A stretch of 64,000 bases of DNA, taken from contig MJGA01000009.1 of assembly GCA_001910725.1 (NCBI GenBank), positions 62,001 through 126,000 on the forward strand, given 5' to 3'. Below, piece after piece: positions 11,818 through 22,603 of the stretch. This DNA comes from Phanerodontia chrysosporium (lineage: Eukaryota > Basidiomycota > Agaricomycetes > Polyporales > Phanerochaetaceae). Positions within the stretch are counted from its first letter, which is position 1. Every line of letters starts with the position of its first letter. Made by a program: the position numbers and the translations under genes. A model generated the notes under the pieces. That model was not told where the DNA came from, made no database searches, and saw only the letters and a program-made list of their open reading frames with translations.

Positions 11818-11822
11818 CTGTG
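11818..11822. repeat. target-site duplication, left copy (CTGTG)
   Basis: CTGTG directly precedes the left LTR and is matched by CTGTG directly after the right LTR at 19559-19563, as expected for Ty3/gypsy integration. Confidence 0.9.
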
Positions 11823-12516
11823 TGTCGCGGAGCAAGGGCTCAACGCTACACGAGGGAGGACGGATGGGGATGACGACGACGAGGTGCAGCGGAGCGGGTC
11901 ACGCGGCGACGCACAACTTATGCAGCTGTCCGTATTGACCAAGATATCATTAGTGTTTGTAACTACAATACAAGCGGGGGCTTACCTGTCCGTATTGACC
12001 AAGAGGTCGAGATGACGGACAGGAGCGAGAGGTGCTACCTATATATACTACAAGAGTTCAGGGCAGGCTATACGATTACATAAGCTGATGGGCAGCGCTC
12101 AGCATAGCCAGCGAGGCTGCGACGCGGGCTGCGCGGCGAGGCTGTGCTGGGGCTATGTCACGAGGCTGTGTCAGCTGGCAGTGTCTCGAGGCTGCGTCGG
12201 GCCGAGGCTGTGTCATCAGGCTGATCAGCTCGGCGTGTCTCGGCGAGGGGAGTCATCAGGGATGACAGTGCCTCCTCGGCGATCTGGGGAACCGGTTGCA
12301 GGGCAGACCGGTGATCCGGGCAGTGTCTGAGCGCGCAGCGGGATGCGCTGGCGTCTAGGGGTGATGCGCCATCAGGGCGCTGGCGCTGCATGGCCAGGCG
12401 CTGAGTGTGGGCGGCTAGGACTCCAGACGGCGCGAGGGCTGCTCGCCCGTTGGATTAATCGAGGAAAATAGCCAAAAATCGGCGAAAAATAGGGCAGCAC
12501 CGTCACATCCGTGACA
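11823..12516 (-). repeat. 3' LTR of the chromovirus
   Basis: Starts TGTCGCGG and ends CCGTGACA, 694 bp, and matches 18865-19558 throughout as far as read. It contains a 17-bp direct repeat (tgtccgtattgaccaag, near 11926 and 11985), a TATATATA box near 12043 and several GAGGCTG repeats near 12110-12225. Confidence 0.95.
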
Positions 12517-12530
12517 TTACCCCCCTCCTA
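12517..12530 (-). other. polypurine tract
   Basis: On the element's strand the bases just before the 3' LTR read TAGGAGGGGGGTAA, a purine run in the position where plus-strand DNA synthesis is primed in LTR retroelements. Confidence 0.75.
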
Positions 12531-12554
12531 AAACCGAGCGTCCTCGCGAGGTCG

Positions 12555-14170
12555 TCAGATGTGGCGCCCCTCCTCCCAATCGAGATCGGCCTTAGCGCGA
12601 TCGGAGGCAGGAAGGAGAGAGACGTCGACTTCGGTGACGAACGGGCGAAAAGAGGCGGCAAGGGCTTCGAAGGCAGTGGCAGCGAGCTTGCGGGGCGCTT
12701 CCGGATTTTCGCGATGGAACTTGTTGACCAGGGCCTTGGCGTGCTTGAGGTTGTCTGCCTTTTCCCACGTGTCGCCGGCTTGACCGTAGCCTTTCCAGCG
12801 GACTTTGTACTGCAGTTGGCGGCGATATATACGGCTGTCGAGGACCTTCTCGACGACGTATTCTTCTTCGCCGGCAACCTTGACAGGTTTGGGAGGCAGA
12901 GGCTTCTCGACGCCCTGATCGTGCCACGGGCTGAGGCGGTTGACATGGAGAACCGGGTGGATTTTCAGCCAGCTCGGGAGCTCGAGCCGATAGTCCAGAT
13001 CGCCGATCTTTTCTAGAACCTTAAACGGACCCAGCTGGCGGGGGCCGAGCTTGGGCGAAGGCTGATCGATGCTGAGGTCCTTCGTGCTGAGCCAAACCTG
13101 ATCGCCGACCTTGAAGGAGTGGGCGCGTTTCTTCGCGGCCTCGTACTCTTCTTTCATGCGGGCTTTGGTTAGGCGCAGGGCAGCTTCGGCCTCTTTGCGG
13201 ACGTGAGCCATGCGGTCTAGACGCTCGTCGAGGGCGGGAACGTTGGTGTGTTTGCCGGCCGGGATCGTGAAGTCCGGTGTGTAGCCGTAAACAATCTCGA
13301 AGGGCGTGCGCTCGGTAGCACTGGACACGTGTGAGTTCAGAGTGAACTCGGCCATCGGAAGCCAATCGACCCAGTCATCTTGGCGCTGGGAGACGAAGAG
13401 ACGCAGGAATTTCTCGACTTCCTGGTTCTTGCGCTCGACCTTGCCGTTGCCTTCGGGGTGATACGCCGTGGTGAGGCCGGTAGCGATGCCGAGGCGCTTG
13501 TACAGCGCTCGCATGTACTGGGCTGCAAACTGGGGCCCACGATCAGAGAAGATCTTGCGTGGGAGGCCGTGAAGGCGGAAGATGTCCGTGTAGTGCACGT
13601 CGCCCATGCCGGCAGCGGTGATCGTCGAATCGACCGGTACAAGGTGGCACTGATCCGAATAGTGGTCCACGTAGACCGCGATCGAGTCCTTCTTGGTCTT
13701 GGCGTCGCGTGGGAGCTGCGTGATGAGATCTACGCCGACTTGTTCCCAGGGCCCTGAAGGGACATCGTGGGGCTGTAGGGTGGCCTTCGGATGTGGGGCG
13801 GACTTGTACCGTTGGCATTGATCACAGCCGAGCACATAGCGGCTAACGTCGGCGGAGATGCGCGGCCACCAATAGTACCGAGAGACCAGTTCGAGGGTGG
13901 TGTGTTTCCCAGGGTGTCCGGCGGTCGGCGCGTCGTGGCAAGACTTGATGACGTCGTTGCGCAGCGCGGCACTGTTCGGGACATAGACTTTCCCATGGTA
14001 GTACAGGAGGCCGTTGTCTTCTTCCCATTCGAGGACGCCGTTGCGCAGCTTGCGGGGCCCCTTGGTCCGGAGAGTCTGCAGGGCGTCTGCGACTTCCTTT
14101 TCCTTTTCGGAGCAGTCGCGAATGCGCTTCTCGAGGGGGAGGGGTTTGCGAAGGCTGTCGTGGCGGCTAT
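12555..14170 (-). CDS. chromovirus pol, integrase and chromodomain part
   Basis: This open frame follows the RNase H frame after a 1-nt break near 14160. It begins with the HHCC zinc-binding region (GHPGKHT ... CDQCQRYK), then the catalytic core: VDLITQLPR (Asp), IFSDRGPQF (Asp) and GNGKVERKN (Glu). A GPF-type segment (LGPFKVLEKIG) follows, then a chromodomain (YVVEKVLDSR, YKVRWKGYG, TWEKADN) and a tail ending at 12555. Integrase inserts the cDNA; chromodomains of this class bind modified histones and steer insertion into heterochromatin (family knowledge). The upstream portion of the frame has no ATG, consistent with synthesis as part of a Gag-Pol polyprotein. Confidence 0.9.
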
Positions 14171-16318
14171 CTTAAACAGCTCTGGCTTCAACACTACCTG
14201 CGAGCGATTGTCTTCTTCGTCGGAGACATGCAGCGAGGAGGGCCGGGAGAGCGGATCAGCGAGGAGATGGGTCTTGCCAGGGCGGTGAATGATGCGGAAG
14301 TCGTACTCGGCGAGGTAGGAGGCCCACCGGGCTTGTCGCCGCGTGAGATTCTGCGCAGTCTTCCAATACTGGAGATTCTGATGATCGGTCCAGATCTCGA
14401 AAGGCTCCGGGAGACCTTCGAGGAACTGGCGCCAGTCCTTGAGAGCTTCGATGATTGCAAGCATCTCACGGTCCCAGATCTCGTAGTTCCGCTCGGCGGG
14501 GCTCATGGTCTGCGAGCGATACGCGATTGGATGCCAGAGACCATCTTCAGGGTTGCGTTGGGCTATGACTCCTCCAGTGGCGTAGCCAGAGGCATCGGTC
14601 TCGACGCGAGTTGGCCGATCAATGCTCCACATGGCGAGCACGGGCTGAGTCGTGAAAGCGCGCTTGAGCGTCTCGAAGGCTTCTGCCTGTGCGGGACCCC
14701 AATTAAACGGAGTATCCTTCTTCGTCAGATCGTGCAGCGGGCGGCAGATCTTTGAGAAGTCTTTGATGAAACGGCGATAGAAGTTGGCGAACCCGACAAA
14801 GCCTCGTACGTCTTTGAGGTTCTTCGGGGTCGGCCACTCGGCTACTGCCTTAACCTTGCCGGGGTCCATGCCGACTTGTCCTTCGCTGATGAGGAGCCCA
14901 AGATACTCGATCTCTGAGCGCTCGAACTCGCATTTCTCGGGCCGAAGGTACAGATCGTACTTGGCGAGGCGTGATAGGACCTCGTGAACAATCTTCCGAT
15001 GCGAAGCGAGATCGTTCGACCAGATGAGGATGTCGTCGAGGTAGACTGCGACCTTGCTTTCGGCGATGAGATCGGCGAAGATGTGATTCATGAGGGCCTG
15101 GAACGTGGCAGGGCTGTTGCACAGACCGAAGTACATAACTCGGGGTTCGAAGAGACCGCGGTTGGTGACGAAGGCGGCTTTCCACTCGTCACCTTCCTTA
15201 ATCCGGACGTTGTTGTAGCCCCAACGGACGTCGAACTTGGTGAAGATCTTAGCGCCCTGGAGCTTCCCGATGATGTCGGAGGCGAGCGGAAGGGGGTAGC
15301 GATTCTTCACAGTGATGTCGTTGAGCTTGCGATAATCTTGGATGAACCGGAGCTTGCCGTCCTTCTTCTTGATGAAGAATACAGGGGAGGCGATCGGAGA
15401 CTTGCTGGGGACGATATAACCCTTGGCGAGTGCATCGTCGATGAACCGCTGTAGTTCCTCGTTCTCGATTGGGGACATGGGGTAGACCTTTGATTTGATC
15501 GATGCCGGGGCGTCCGGAACGAGATCTATCGCGTGATCCCAGGGTTGATGCTTCGGGAGGCGGTGCGATTCTTCTTCGGAGAACACCTTCTTGTGTCGGT
15601 GGTACTCCTTGGGAACCAGCTCTTCAAACGTCTTGGCGTACTTCTCGCGATTGGCTTCGACAGCGATCGCTTGCGAGTAAGTGTAGCCGGCGAGGATCCA
15701 GACTTCGTCCTTGGCGTCTTCGACAATGCCTGCTCGAAGCCATTCACGGCGTTCGGAGCGGTTGGCGTCAATCTGATGGATACCGAAAACCGGGGTGTCC
15801 TCAGCTCCGCCGCGGAGCTGAAACTGGACATCTCCCGTTTCCCAGTCGATGTTCGGATTCCATTTCTTGAGCCACGGAAGTCCGAGGATGACGTCCTCCG
15901 GACCGATGTTCGTGACAAGAAACTCTTCCTTAAACGTGTATGAACCTACAGTGAGCTGGAGTCTGGCACGGCGCGTGATAGATCCTGCTTCATTCTTAGT
16001 CCCGTCGATGTTGTACAGTGTGATCTCCTTCTTGAGTGGTACCGTGAGGATTTTGTGCTGCTTGCAGAAATCCTCGTGGATGAACAGTGAAGTCGCTCCA
16101 GAATCAATCATTGCGGGCGTGCGAATAGTCTTATTGATTCCGGTAAGCTTTACTGGTACACGGTAGTGGTTGGAGAAAGGGTCTAGTACAGATATTTTAC
16201 ATGAGCGGATGACGTCAGAAATGTCCTGTGGTTCTAGCGAAGGCGCCGGAGTTGAATCCGGGCTCGACGAAACGGGGACCGACGATGCGGCGTCACTCCG
16301 GCCCCTTAAGCAAAACCC
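14160..16318 (-). CDS. chromovirus pol, protease-RT-RNase H part
   Basis: The frame is open from the slippery site at 16318-16312, with a first ATG only at 16111, so it is probably reached by -1 frameshifting from gag. Protease carries the IDSGATS active site. Reverse transcriptase has VKNRYPLP, DVRWGYNN, FGLCNSPATFQ and the catalytic VYLDDILI. RNase H has ETDASGYATGG, RNYEIWDREM (Glu) and WTDHQNL, and a HRPGKTH motif precedes the integrase. After KIAAT the useful frame shifts by one base and the nominal ORF runs on out of frame to 13730. Replacing GG by G at the junction would explain the shift. Everything before that point looks functional. Confidence 0.9.
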
Positions 16319-17556
16319 CCGAGCTGCTTCTGTATCAGAGCCAGCTGATCGCGGAGGGCGGCGAGCGCGGCGGCTTGGTCCTCAGATGAGCTGCCGGAAG
16401 ACGAGGAGGCCGGAGACGAGGAGTCCTGAGACGAGGTATCCGAAGACGAGGCGCGGACGGCGGCGGTAGCGGGGACGGTTCTCGGCTTGCCCTCGAGGCG
16501 GGCACGACAGACGCGGGACCAGTGACCCTTCTTGCCGCAGTGATTGCAGACCGAGTCGCGGTGCACGGGGTCCGTGGACTTGTGGGACTTTGAGCCGCAG
16601 ACCTTGCAGCGATCCTTCATGACGGCGTCGAACTGGCGCTTGAGATCCGTGCCGGTGAGACCCTTAAACAGCTCGTCGATGTTCGCGGCGTCGATGTCCA
16701 TCGCGTTCGGGTCGCGGAAGGCGCGCGCCGACGAGCTAGCCGGAGTCGAGGACGTCTTGCCTTGCTGTGCCAAGAGGTCCTGCGAGAGCTTGTCCTTCGA
16801 CCGGTCGACGGCGAAACCCGCATTCTTGAGCTCGTCGTACGTCTCGGGGCCTTTGCCGGTGCTGGGGTTGACCATGTACGAGATCCGCTCGAGGTAGTCC
16901 TTGTTAAACTTCGTCCGTAGCCGGGCTGCCAGGTCTTCCGGGGTGAGCTTCGTGCGGCCGGCGAGGGCTTGGAACTCCGCAAAGAACTCCGCGAACCGGC
17001 GGTTGCCTTGCGTGCATGCCTGCAGCTTGCTGAGAGCCTCGGCCTTCTCGTCCATGGGCTCGAACCGGTTCTTGAAAGCCTCCCAGAACGTAGCGCGAGA
17101 GCCGTCGAATATCTGAGTGCCGTCTGCCGCTTGCTCGATGTACTGCCGTGCCCATTCGGCCGCTTCATCCTGCATGAAGGAGAGAGCGCCGACGATCCAC
17201 TTCTGGCCATCTACCAAGATCTTGCCGGATTCGGGGTCCCGCTGGAGGTTGCCGTTGACGTCGCGCTTGCCGAATTTCTCCGGCTGTCCATCGGCGTAGA
17301 TGCGGTAGGCGGCGCGGAAGAGACGGGCCGTGTCCGAACCTTTCCCTTTGAACGGGACGGGCTTCTCGACGAAGGGGAGCTCCTTGTTGGCGTTGACCGT
17401 TGCGTTGACCGTTGTCCGATTGGCGCCAATAGTTTGGGCCAGAGTGTTAACCGTGTTTGTGAGCTGCGTCATTGCCTGGGCCATTTGCAGGAGAGCAGCG
17501 GAGATGGGGTCGGGGGGAGCCGGGCCAGGAGGCGCTCCGCCGGGAGTGCTTGACAT
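16306..17556 (-). CDS. chromovirus gag (capsid and nucleocapsid)
   Basis: A 416-aa gag from the ATG at 17556. The N-terminal proline-rich region is followed by a helical retrotransposon-gag domain (FKGKGSDTARLFRAAY ... EEAAEWA-like ... FWEAFKNRF ... TYDELKNAGF). Two Cys/His knuckles follow: CKVCGSKSH and the canonical C-x2-C-x4-H-x4-C of CNHCGKKGHWSRVC. A Ser-rich tail ends in TAA at 16308-16306. The same frame is open upstream for 143 codons to a TAG at 17988-17986, which directly follows the ORF at 17986-18771. Gag packages the RNA and forms the particle. Confidence 0.9.
   Translation of the reverse strand: MSSTPGGAPPGPAPPDPISAALLQMAQAMTQLTNTVNTLAQTIGANRTTVNATVNANKELPFVEKPVPFKGKGSDTARLFRAAYRIYADGQPEKFGKRDVNGNLQRDPESGKILVDGQKWIVGALSFMQDEAAEWARQYIEQAADGTQIFDGSRATFWEAFKNRFEPMDEKAEALSKLQACTQGNRRFAEFFAEFQALAGRTKLTPEDLAARLRTKFNKDYLERISYMVNPSTGKGPETYDELKNAGFAVDRSKDKLSQDLLAQQGKTSSTPASSSARAFRDPNAMDIDAANIDELFKGLTGTDLKRQFDAVMKDRCKVCGSKSHKSTDPVHRDSVCNHCGKKGHWSRVCRARLEGKPRTVPATAAVRASSSDTSSQDSSSPASSSSGSSSEDQAAALAALRDQLALIQKQLGGFA
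16312..16318 (-). other. putative -1 ribosomal slippery heptamer
   Basis: On the element's strand the end of gag reads G GGT TTT GCT TAA, so GGGTTTT fits X-XXY-YYZ in the gag frame. The pol frame is exactly -1 relative to gag and is open through this point and onward into the protease. Confidence 0.6.
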
Positions 17557-17985
17557 ATTGGGGGGACGAGGAGTATTGGCTCCTGATTGAGCGCGGGAGA
17601 GATTAAACGGCGAGGGAGCGGGTTCGTGGTCGGAGAGGACGGAGCCGAGCGATGTCTCGGGAGACGAGTGGTGGCTGCTGTCCGGGGGACTGTGATCGGG
17701 AGTATTCGGGGTAGTGGCAGAGGCGCGGGCGAATTCTAGCCGTTGCGCGAAGTGAGGGCGTTCGAACTGTGTTTCTCGGTCGCTAGGCGGAACCGGGAGT
17801 AGCGGAGGGGCAGTCTCTCGATAAGGGCAGGGCTGTTGGCTGCACTCCCTGGCTTCTCGAGACCCGTTGTTTTCTTCGACGTGGAGATCAGCGGGAAGGG
17901 TGACGCCGTTCTCTGTGGTTCGCCCGAAGAAGTGCGGACAATTCGAACAGTCGAAATCCAGTGCGACACGAGATATATTTATAAA

Positions 17986-18771
17986 CTACTCGAAATATCC
18001 AGCCCGGTACACAATGTCCAATTCTCCCACGATGCGGCGGAAGTTGCGCCTTAAACCGATGAACGAAATGTCACCAATTTGAGCTAGTCCGAGCTCGTAT
18101 TGATGCCACTCCTTAAACGTGGTGGTGGGGGCGAGGCGGCTGAGCTCGGCGCGGATCTGCTGGAGGCGCTCGATCAGCTGACAGACGCCGTGCGCGTGGT
18201 CGCTGTTCACGAGGTGGAAGAGGTCGACTTCCTCGACGGCCTTGAGACGCTTGATGGTGGCGTCGAGCTTAGGCGTGAAGATGCCGACGAGATCGGTGGG
18301 GGAGTACTTCGGGATGTCGATACCGATGGGCTTGCGGGCGATGGGCTCGTACGTCGGGGCGGCGCTGAGGCGCTCTGCCAAACTGAGCTTAGAGGAGGAG
18401 GCGGCTACGGCGGCCTGGGCTTCTTGCGCCTCGCGCTGGCGCTGCTCGCGGATGCGGTTGCCTACGCGTTGTTCGGCTTCGCGAGCCTCGCGGACAGCAG
18501 TCCAGTTGATAGAGGGGACAGAGGGCGGAGGCTGGGGGAGCGTGGACACGTACTTGATGACCGCTTTGACTTTGCGGTCAGTCCACTTGACGGGGTTGCC
18601 AGCCTCGCGACGACGTTGGAGGCGGTCGAAAATGCGCTGGGGGATATGGTCCTTGAGGAGAGGTGCGTTCGGGGGCGGAGAGGCCGCGCTTCGACGAACG
18701 TCTTTCGGCACTGCAAAAGCAAGCCTTAGCAACGCGTACGGAGTGAGCGGGCTGCTCGACTACGACGTACT
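17986..18771 (-). CDS. extra ORF between 5' LTR and gag, start codon made by splicing
   Basis: The coding frame 18710-17986 (about 242 aa) contains no internal ATG and has an in-frame stop upstream. A 60-bp intron with gtacgt donor, GCTAAG branch-like motif and cttttgcag acceptor (18770-18711) would join the A at 18771 to TG at 18710-18709, giving ATG followed by CCGAAAGAC. The protein is basic and helical with an Ala/Gln/Glu/Arg-rich coiled-coil-like stretch (about residues 80-115). No family was recognised. It ends in TAG in the same frame as gag, so it may be a Gag N-terminal extension made by readthrough, or a separate protein. Confidence 0.6.
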
Positions 18772-18864
18772 CGCTTTAATCGGAGGGGATAAACTTTTTT
18801 AATCGGTGGTTTGGGGGAGCGGTAGGGGAAAATTGCCTAGGGCACCCAAAAGATCTCGACCTAA

Positions 18865-19558
18865 TGTCGCGGAGCAAGGGCTCAACGCTACACGAGGGAG
18901 GACGGATGGGGATGACGACGACGAGGTGCAGCGGAGCGGGTCACGCGGCGACGCACAACTTATGCAGCTGTCCGTATTGACCAAGATATCATTAGTGTTT
19001 GTAACTACAATACAAGCGGGGGCTTACCTGTCCGTATTGACCAAGAGGTCGAGATGACGGACAGGAGCGAGAGGTGCTACCTATATATACTACAAGAGTT
19101 CAGGGCAGGCTATACGATTACATAAGCTGATGGGCAGCGCTCAGCATAGCCAGCGAGGCTGCGACGCGGGCTGCGCGGCGAGGCTGTGCTGGGGCTATGT
19201 CACGAGGCTGTGTCAGCTGGCAGTGTCTCGAGGCTGCGTCGGGCCGAGGCTGTGTCATCAGGCTGATCAGCTCGGCGTGTCTCGGCGAGGGGAGTCATCA
19301 GGGATGACAGTGCCTCCTCGGCGATCTGGGGAACCGGTTGCAGGGCAGACCGGTGATCCGGGCAGTGTCTGAGCGCGCAGCGGGATGCGCTGGCGTCTAG
19401 GGGTGATGCGCCATCAGGGCGCTGGCGCTGCATGGCCAGGCGCTGAGTGTGGGCGGCTAGGACTCCAGACGGCGCGAGGGCTGCTCGCCCGTTGGATTAA
19501 TCGAGGAAAATAGCCAAAAATCGGCGAAAAATAGGGCAGCACCGTCACATCCGTGACA
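18865..19558 (-). repeat. 5' LTR of the chromovirus
   Basis: 694 bp, matching 11823-12516 base for base as far as read, with the same TGTC...GACA termini. It is followed at 19559-19563 by the CTGTG duplication. Confidence 0.95.
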
Positions 19559-19563
19559 CTGTG
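19559..19563. repeat. target-site duplication, right copy (CTGTG)
   Basis: CTGTG immediately follows the right LTR and matches 11818-11822. The next 300 bp hold no supported gene. Confidence 0.9.
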
Positions 19564-19869
19564 ATAACCTTGCCAAAATGGGTGCTATTCAAAGGATTTC
19601 TGATCTTTCATACCGACTGTCACAGATGACACAATCGACAGTCCTGTAATATGTACAACTACCAGTATACATCTCGAGAACTCTCCTGCATTGCACACTG
19701 ATACATGTATGCAGTATGTGATTTTATTGTGCGGTATCAGGATAATTTACCTGTAATAATAATTGTACAATTCGAGCAGCATACACGCCCGCTCATCAAC
19801 AGCCACGTTCTCGAGGACTATAATGCAGGCCTTCCTTTTGATTGAACCAGTTTATTTATTGCAATTCCA

Positions 19870-22185
19870 GTCGTTTTATTGCTATCCTCGGTATTGGTGC
19901 GACCCAAATTATGGGACCTAGCAGAGAGCTGCCATCACTGTGTTCGCATCTGTCGCTGTTTTCCCTCTACCACCACCATCCCCGGCATGTACCGACTTTT
20001 CAGCTGCACGAGTGATATTCTTGGAATTTCCCAGCACGGAATTGGCCCGCATACAGTGGGAAGCTACGTGGGAAGGAGCGACAGGTCACGCTTTCAGCTT
20101 GAGGCTGCCGCAGAGATCGTACAGTCACCTGTTGGCACTTCGGACACCCTCACAGCTCTCAACATGAGCCACGAGCTCCAAACTTGTGGAATGTTTCTGC
20201 TCCAGGAGCAATTCCTCAAGGATTTCGGGGAGCAATTCCGCTACGCTGGGGCCTGGCACGTCTCTTCTGCCCCGGCTCTGCATGCACGTACCGTATTTCA
20301 CGCGGCAGCGAGCCCTTGCTTGCGATTTTTCGACACTCGTGGCTGCTCTGACCGCTTCCGCCCATTCAGCCAGCCACGACGAGAGAAGACTCGCTCACGA
20401 TGCCAGGTAAACCCTAACCCTAGAGTCATCATTTCATCCAGCGCTACTGTATATTCTCCCCAATTTTGCAGATTTCGTTCGAAAATTTGTAATCTACTAC
20501 CACCTCACACAAGATATTTGACCCTCCATTTGTATCTGTCGTCTCTCGCCGCCAGGAAACAGTTAGGGAGCAGGTCGTCGCGAGGCTGGCATCTGCTCAA
20601 GTCGGTAGCATGGTGCAGGAAATGACGAGAGCGTTGTTCGGAGGCGGATTCACCTCTGCCCCCTTACTGAGTCTACCCATTGCTACCTCTGACGGATACT
20701 ACGGCCAAGTTGAAGGCGTAGTATCTGACTCAAGCAGGTCCGATTTCCCAGAACGAGGACAAGCGGGTAAGCTGCGCCTTTCGCAATGCGTTCTTACTGC
20801 TCATGAAATATTCACAGGTACCAGCACTCCTAAGATAAGTTCGCCAGCTTCTCCGTATCTACTACGATGCTAAGCTATCTGGTCGCAAACCCGCGGACTT
20901 CAGTACTGCGACGTTGAAGACATCTCTGACTTTGGCCTCGATCTGCACGAGTGCGGGATTACGCTGCAACTTGTTTCCGCTCGCCTCCGTGCGCACCCAG
21001 ACACGGTCCGAACATGAACGTCTTCTTGTTAGACGAGCCTATCGATCTCGGCCGATGGCGTCGGGAGGCCTTCGCGCTCAAAGAGGCTGTTAAAGCTGAC
21101 ACAGAGTCGACCGACGAGGACCGCCTTGCGTGTATCGATATAGAGGACAAAGCTGGCGGAGATCTTGGGGCTAACCAGATGGTTTCTTCGTCGGCGACCT
21201 GCTCGTTGCATGGCTCTACTTGCGACGCTCGATGCTACCGAGGAGCGTCGTGCACAGTGCGCCATGGAGAGTCTTTTGGAGAACTCGAGTGCCCCGATTT
21301 ACCGTAAGGGTCAGGCGTTCGGTGACTCGTTGGCTGACGCGATGCGTTCGTTGTACGGCAACAAGGCTGCTATTGTGCGCTTCGCTCAAGCTGGCGGCCT
21401 TCCTGCTTTTTCGATGACTGGGTGCGTCCACGTCCTGTCATTTTACGTGGTGGCAGCGCCACTCAGGAGCGTATTTCCAACAGGCCTCGGCTGCGGCCGA
21501 GAACGGCTGCGTCAATTCGGCCGTGGAGTCCCTCTCCGCCAACACATGGGATGACAAGACGCCACAGTCGCTCCTCGGGGTAATGCAGGGCCTCATCAAC
21601 AAGCTCGAGGTCGACGGGGAGGACAACGTCAAGACAAAGCTCTTTGCACACATCATCCACCAAAGCCGGTACGGTCTCCAGCCGTTCGAGGGCGGATCGA
21701 CACTCTCGGACCGGTGCATCCTCTTCCTCTTCCTGTACCGCCGCATGGCGCGCAAGCTCGCGCACTATCACTCGTACGACGCAATCCGCGCGCTACTCCG
21801 CAGGTACACGCACCTCGCGCACACGACCCGTCGTCGCTGCAGTGGGCTGATCCTATCCGTATCGGACCGTTGCGACTACATTAATTACTACGGCTGCGCG
21901 TTCAAGGGCTGCTCCGAGAAGGGCGAGCTCCTCGCGCTTAAGGACCGTCGCAAGCGTGGCGTGCGCGACCCGGCCGTTGAAGAGCGGCTGCACCGCTGGG
22001 TCTCCGATAGCAAGGCGTGTAGCAAGTGCGTACCGTTGTTGTCAGTGGCCAATTCAGGGCTGATAAAACACTCTACACTTGCCACACGGTCTCTTATTGT
22101 TCGAAGGATTGTCAGAAGGCCGCCTGGTCGGAGCACAAGCGTGTATGCAAGAAGGTTGACGAGACAGAGGTGGACATCTGATGGT
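19870..22185 (+). pseudogene. MYND-finger gene with multiple frame breaks
   Basis: Conserved protein segments appear in order but in changing frames: ELARIQWEATWE (20040s), FQLEAAAEIVQSPVGTSDTL (20100s), TSLLPRLCMHVPYF (20260s), QEMTRALFGGGFTSAPLL (20610s), IYYDAKLSGRKPADF (20860s), FLLDEPIDLGRWR (21020s), KAAIVRFAQAGGLPAFSMTG (21360s), LFAHIIHQSRYGLQPF (21640s) and YCSKDCQKAAWSEHKRVC (22090s). The last is the MYND finger, preceded by CSKC at about 22020. Several breaks would be repaired by one extra base in a short homopolymer (near 20849, 21184, 21226 and 22042). One further shift near 21015 would not. The layout resembles large Agaricomycete MYND proteins of another subfamily than the three small ones here. 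Either a pseudogene or a gene hit by sequence errors. Confidence 0.65.
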
Positions 22186-22494
22186 ACGCTACACGATTTT
22201 GGCCTTCGTGGCGTAAGCAGGACTGTGAACAAAGGTAGCAGTCATCGGCAGTTTTACCGCGTGTCTGACACGAGTTCAGTTAGTGAAATCTGTAGGCCAC
22301 AACCCCGCGCCACTCGCTGTTGCATAACGTTTATGATTCGCAATGTGGCCGTAATCGACTTTGTTTGCGCCCCCAGATTTTGAATCAACCTCTTTCGAGA
22401 GGCCCCGGATGTGCCACCCGTATATCATCGCAAAGACTTTGTCGTCTTCAAAAGAGATATTCGAGCACCGGTGCATTCGTTTGCCGCGAGGGAA

Positions 22495-22503
22495 GTATAT
22501 ATG
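22495..22503 (+). promoter_or_regulatory. TATA-like box of the F-box gene at 22604
   Basis: GTATATATG lies about 105 bp upstream of the start ATG, with pyrimidine-rich sequence between. Confidence 0.4.
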
Positions 22504-22603
22504 CAGCCATCCCGCCCGCCAACTTCTACTTTCCACACCACCCATACCGCCAGCAAACTGCCCTTATTCCCATAGAGAACATCTTGTCAGACTTCGCCCT
22601 GCC

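Larger units (their letters stand above)
11823..19558 (-). mobile_element. Ty3/gypsy LTR retrotransposon with chromodomain (chromovirus)
   Basis: A full-length 7.7-kb element reads on the minus strand. It has 694-bp LTRs at both ends (TG...CA termini), a CTGTG target duplication, a polypurine tract beside the 3' LTR (12517-12530), gag with zinc knuckles, protease, reverse transcriptase, RNase H, integrase and a C-terminal chromodomain. I read no difference between the LTRs, so insertion is recent. Translation appears complex: a spliced start codon near 18771/18710, an in-frame TAG between the first ORF and gag, and a -1 slippery site at the end of gag. One extra frame break between RNase H and integrase (about 14160) would inactivate this copy unless it is a sequence error. 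No clear tRNA primer site was identified after the 5' LTR. Confidence 0.95.

Noticed and set aside
12601..18729. Long plus-strand open frames across the retroelement (e.g. 14984-15454, 16969-17553, 18100-18729)
   Set aside because: They are antisense shadows of gag and pol; none has a recognisable domain, while the minus frames carry all retroviral motifs.
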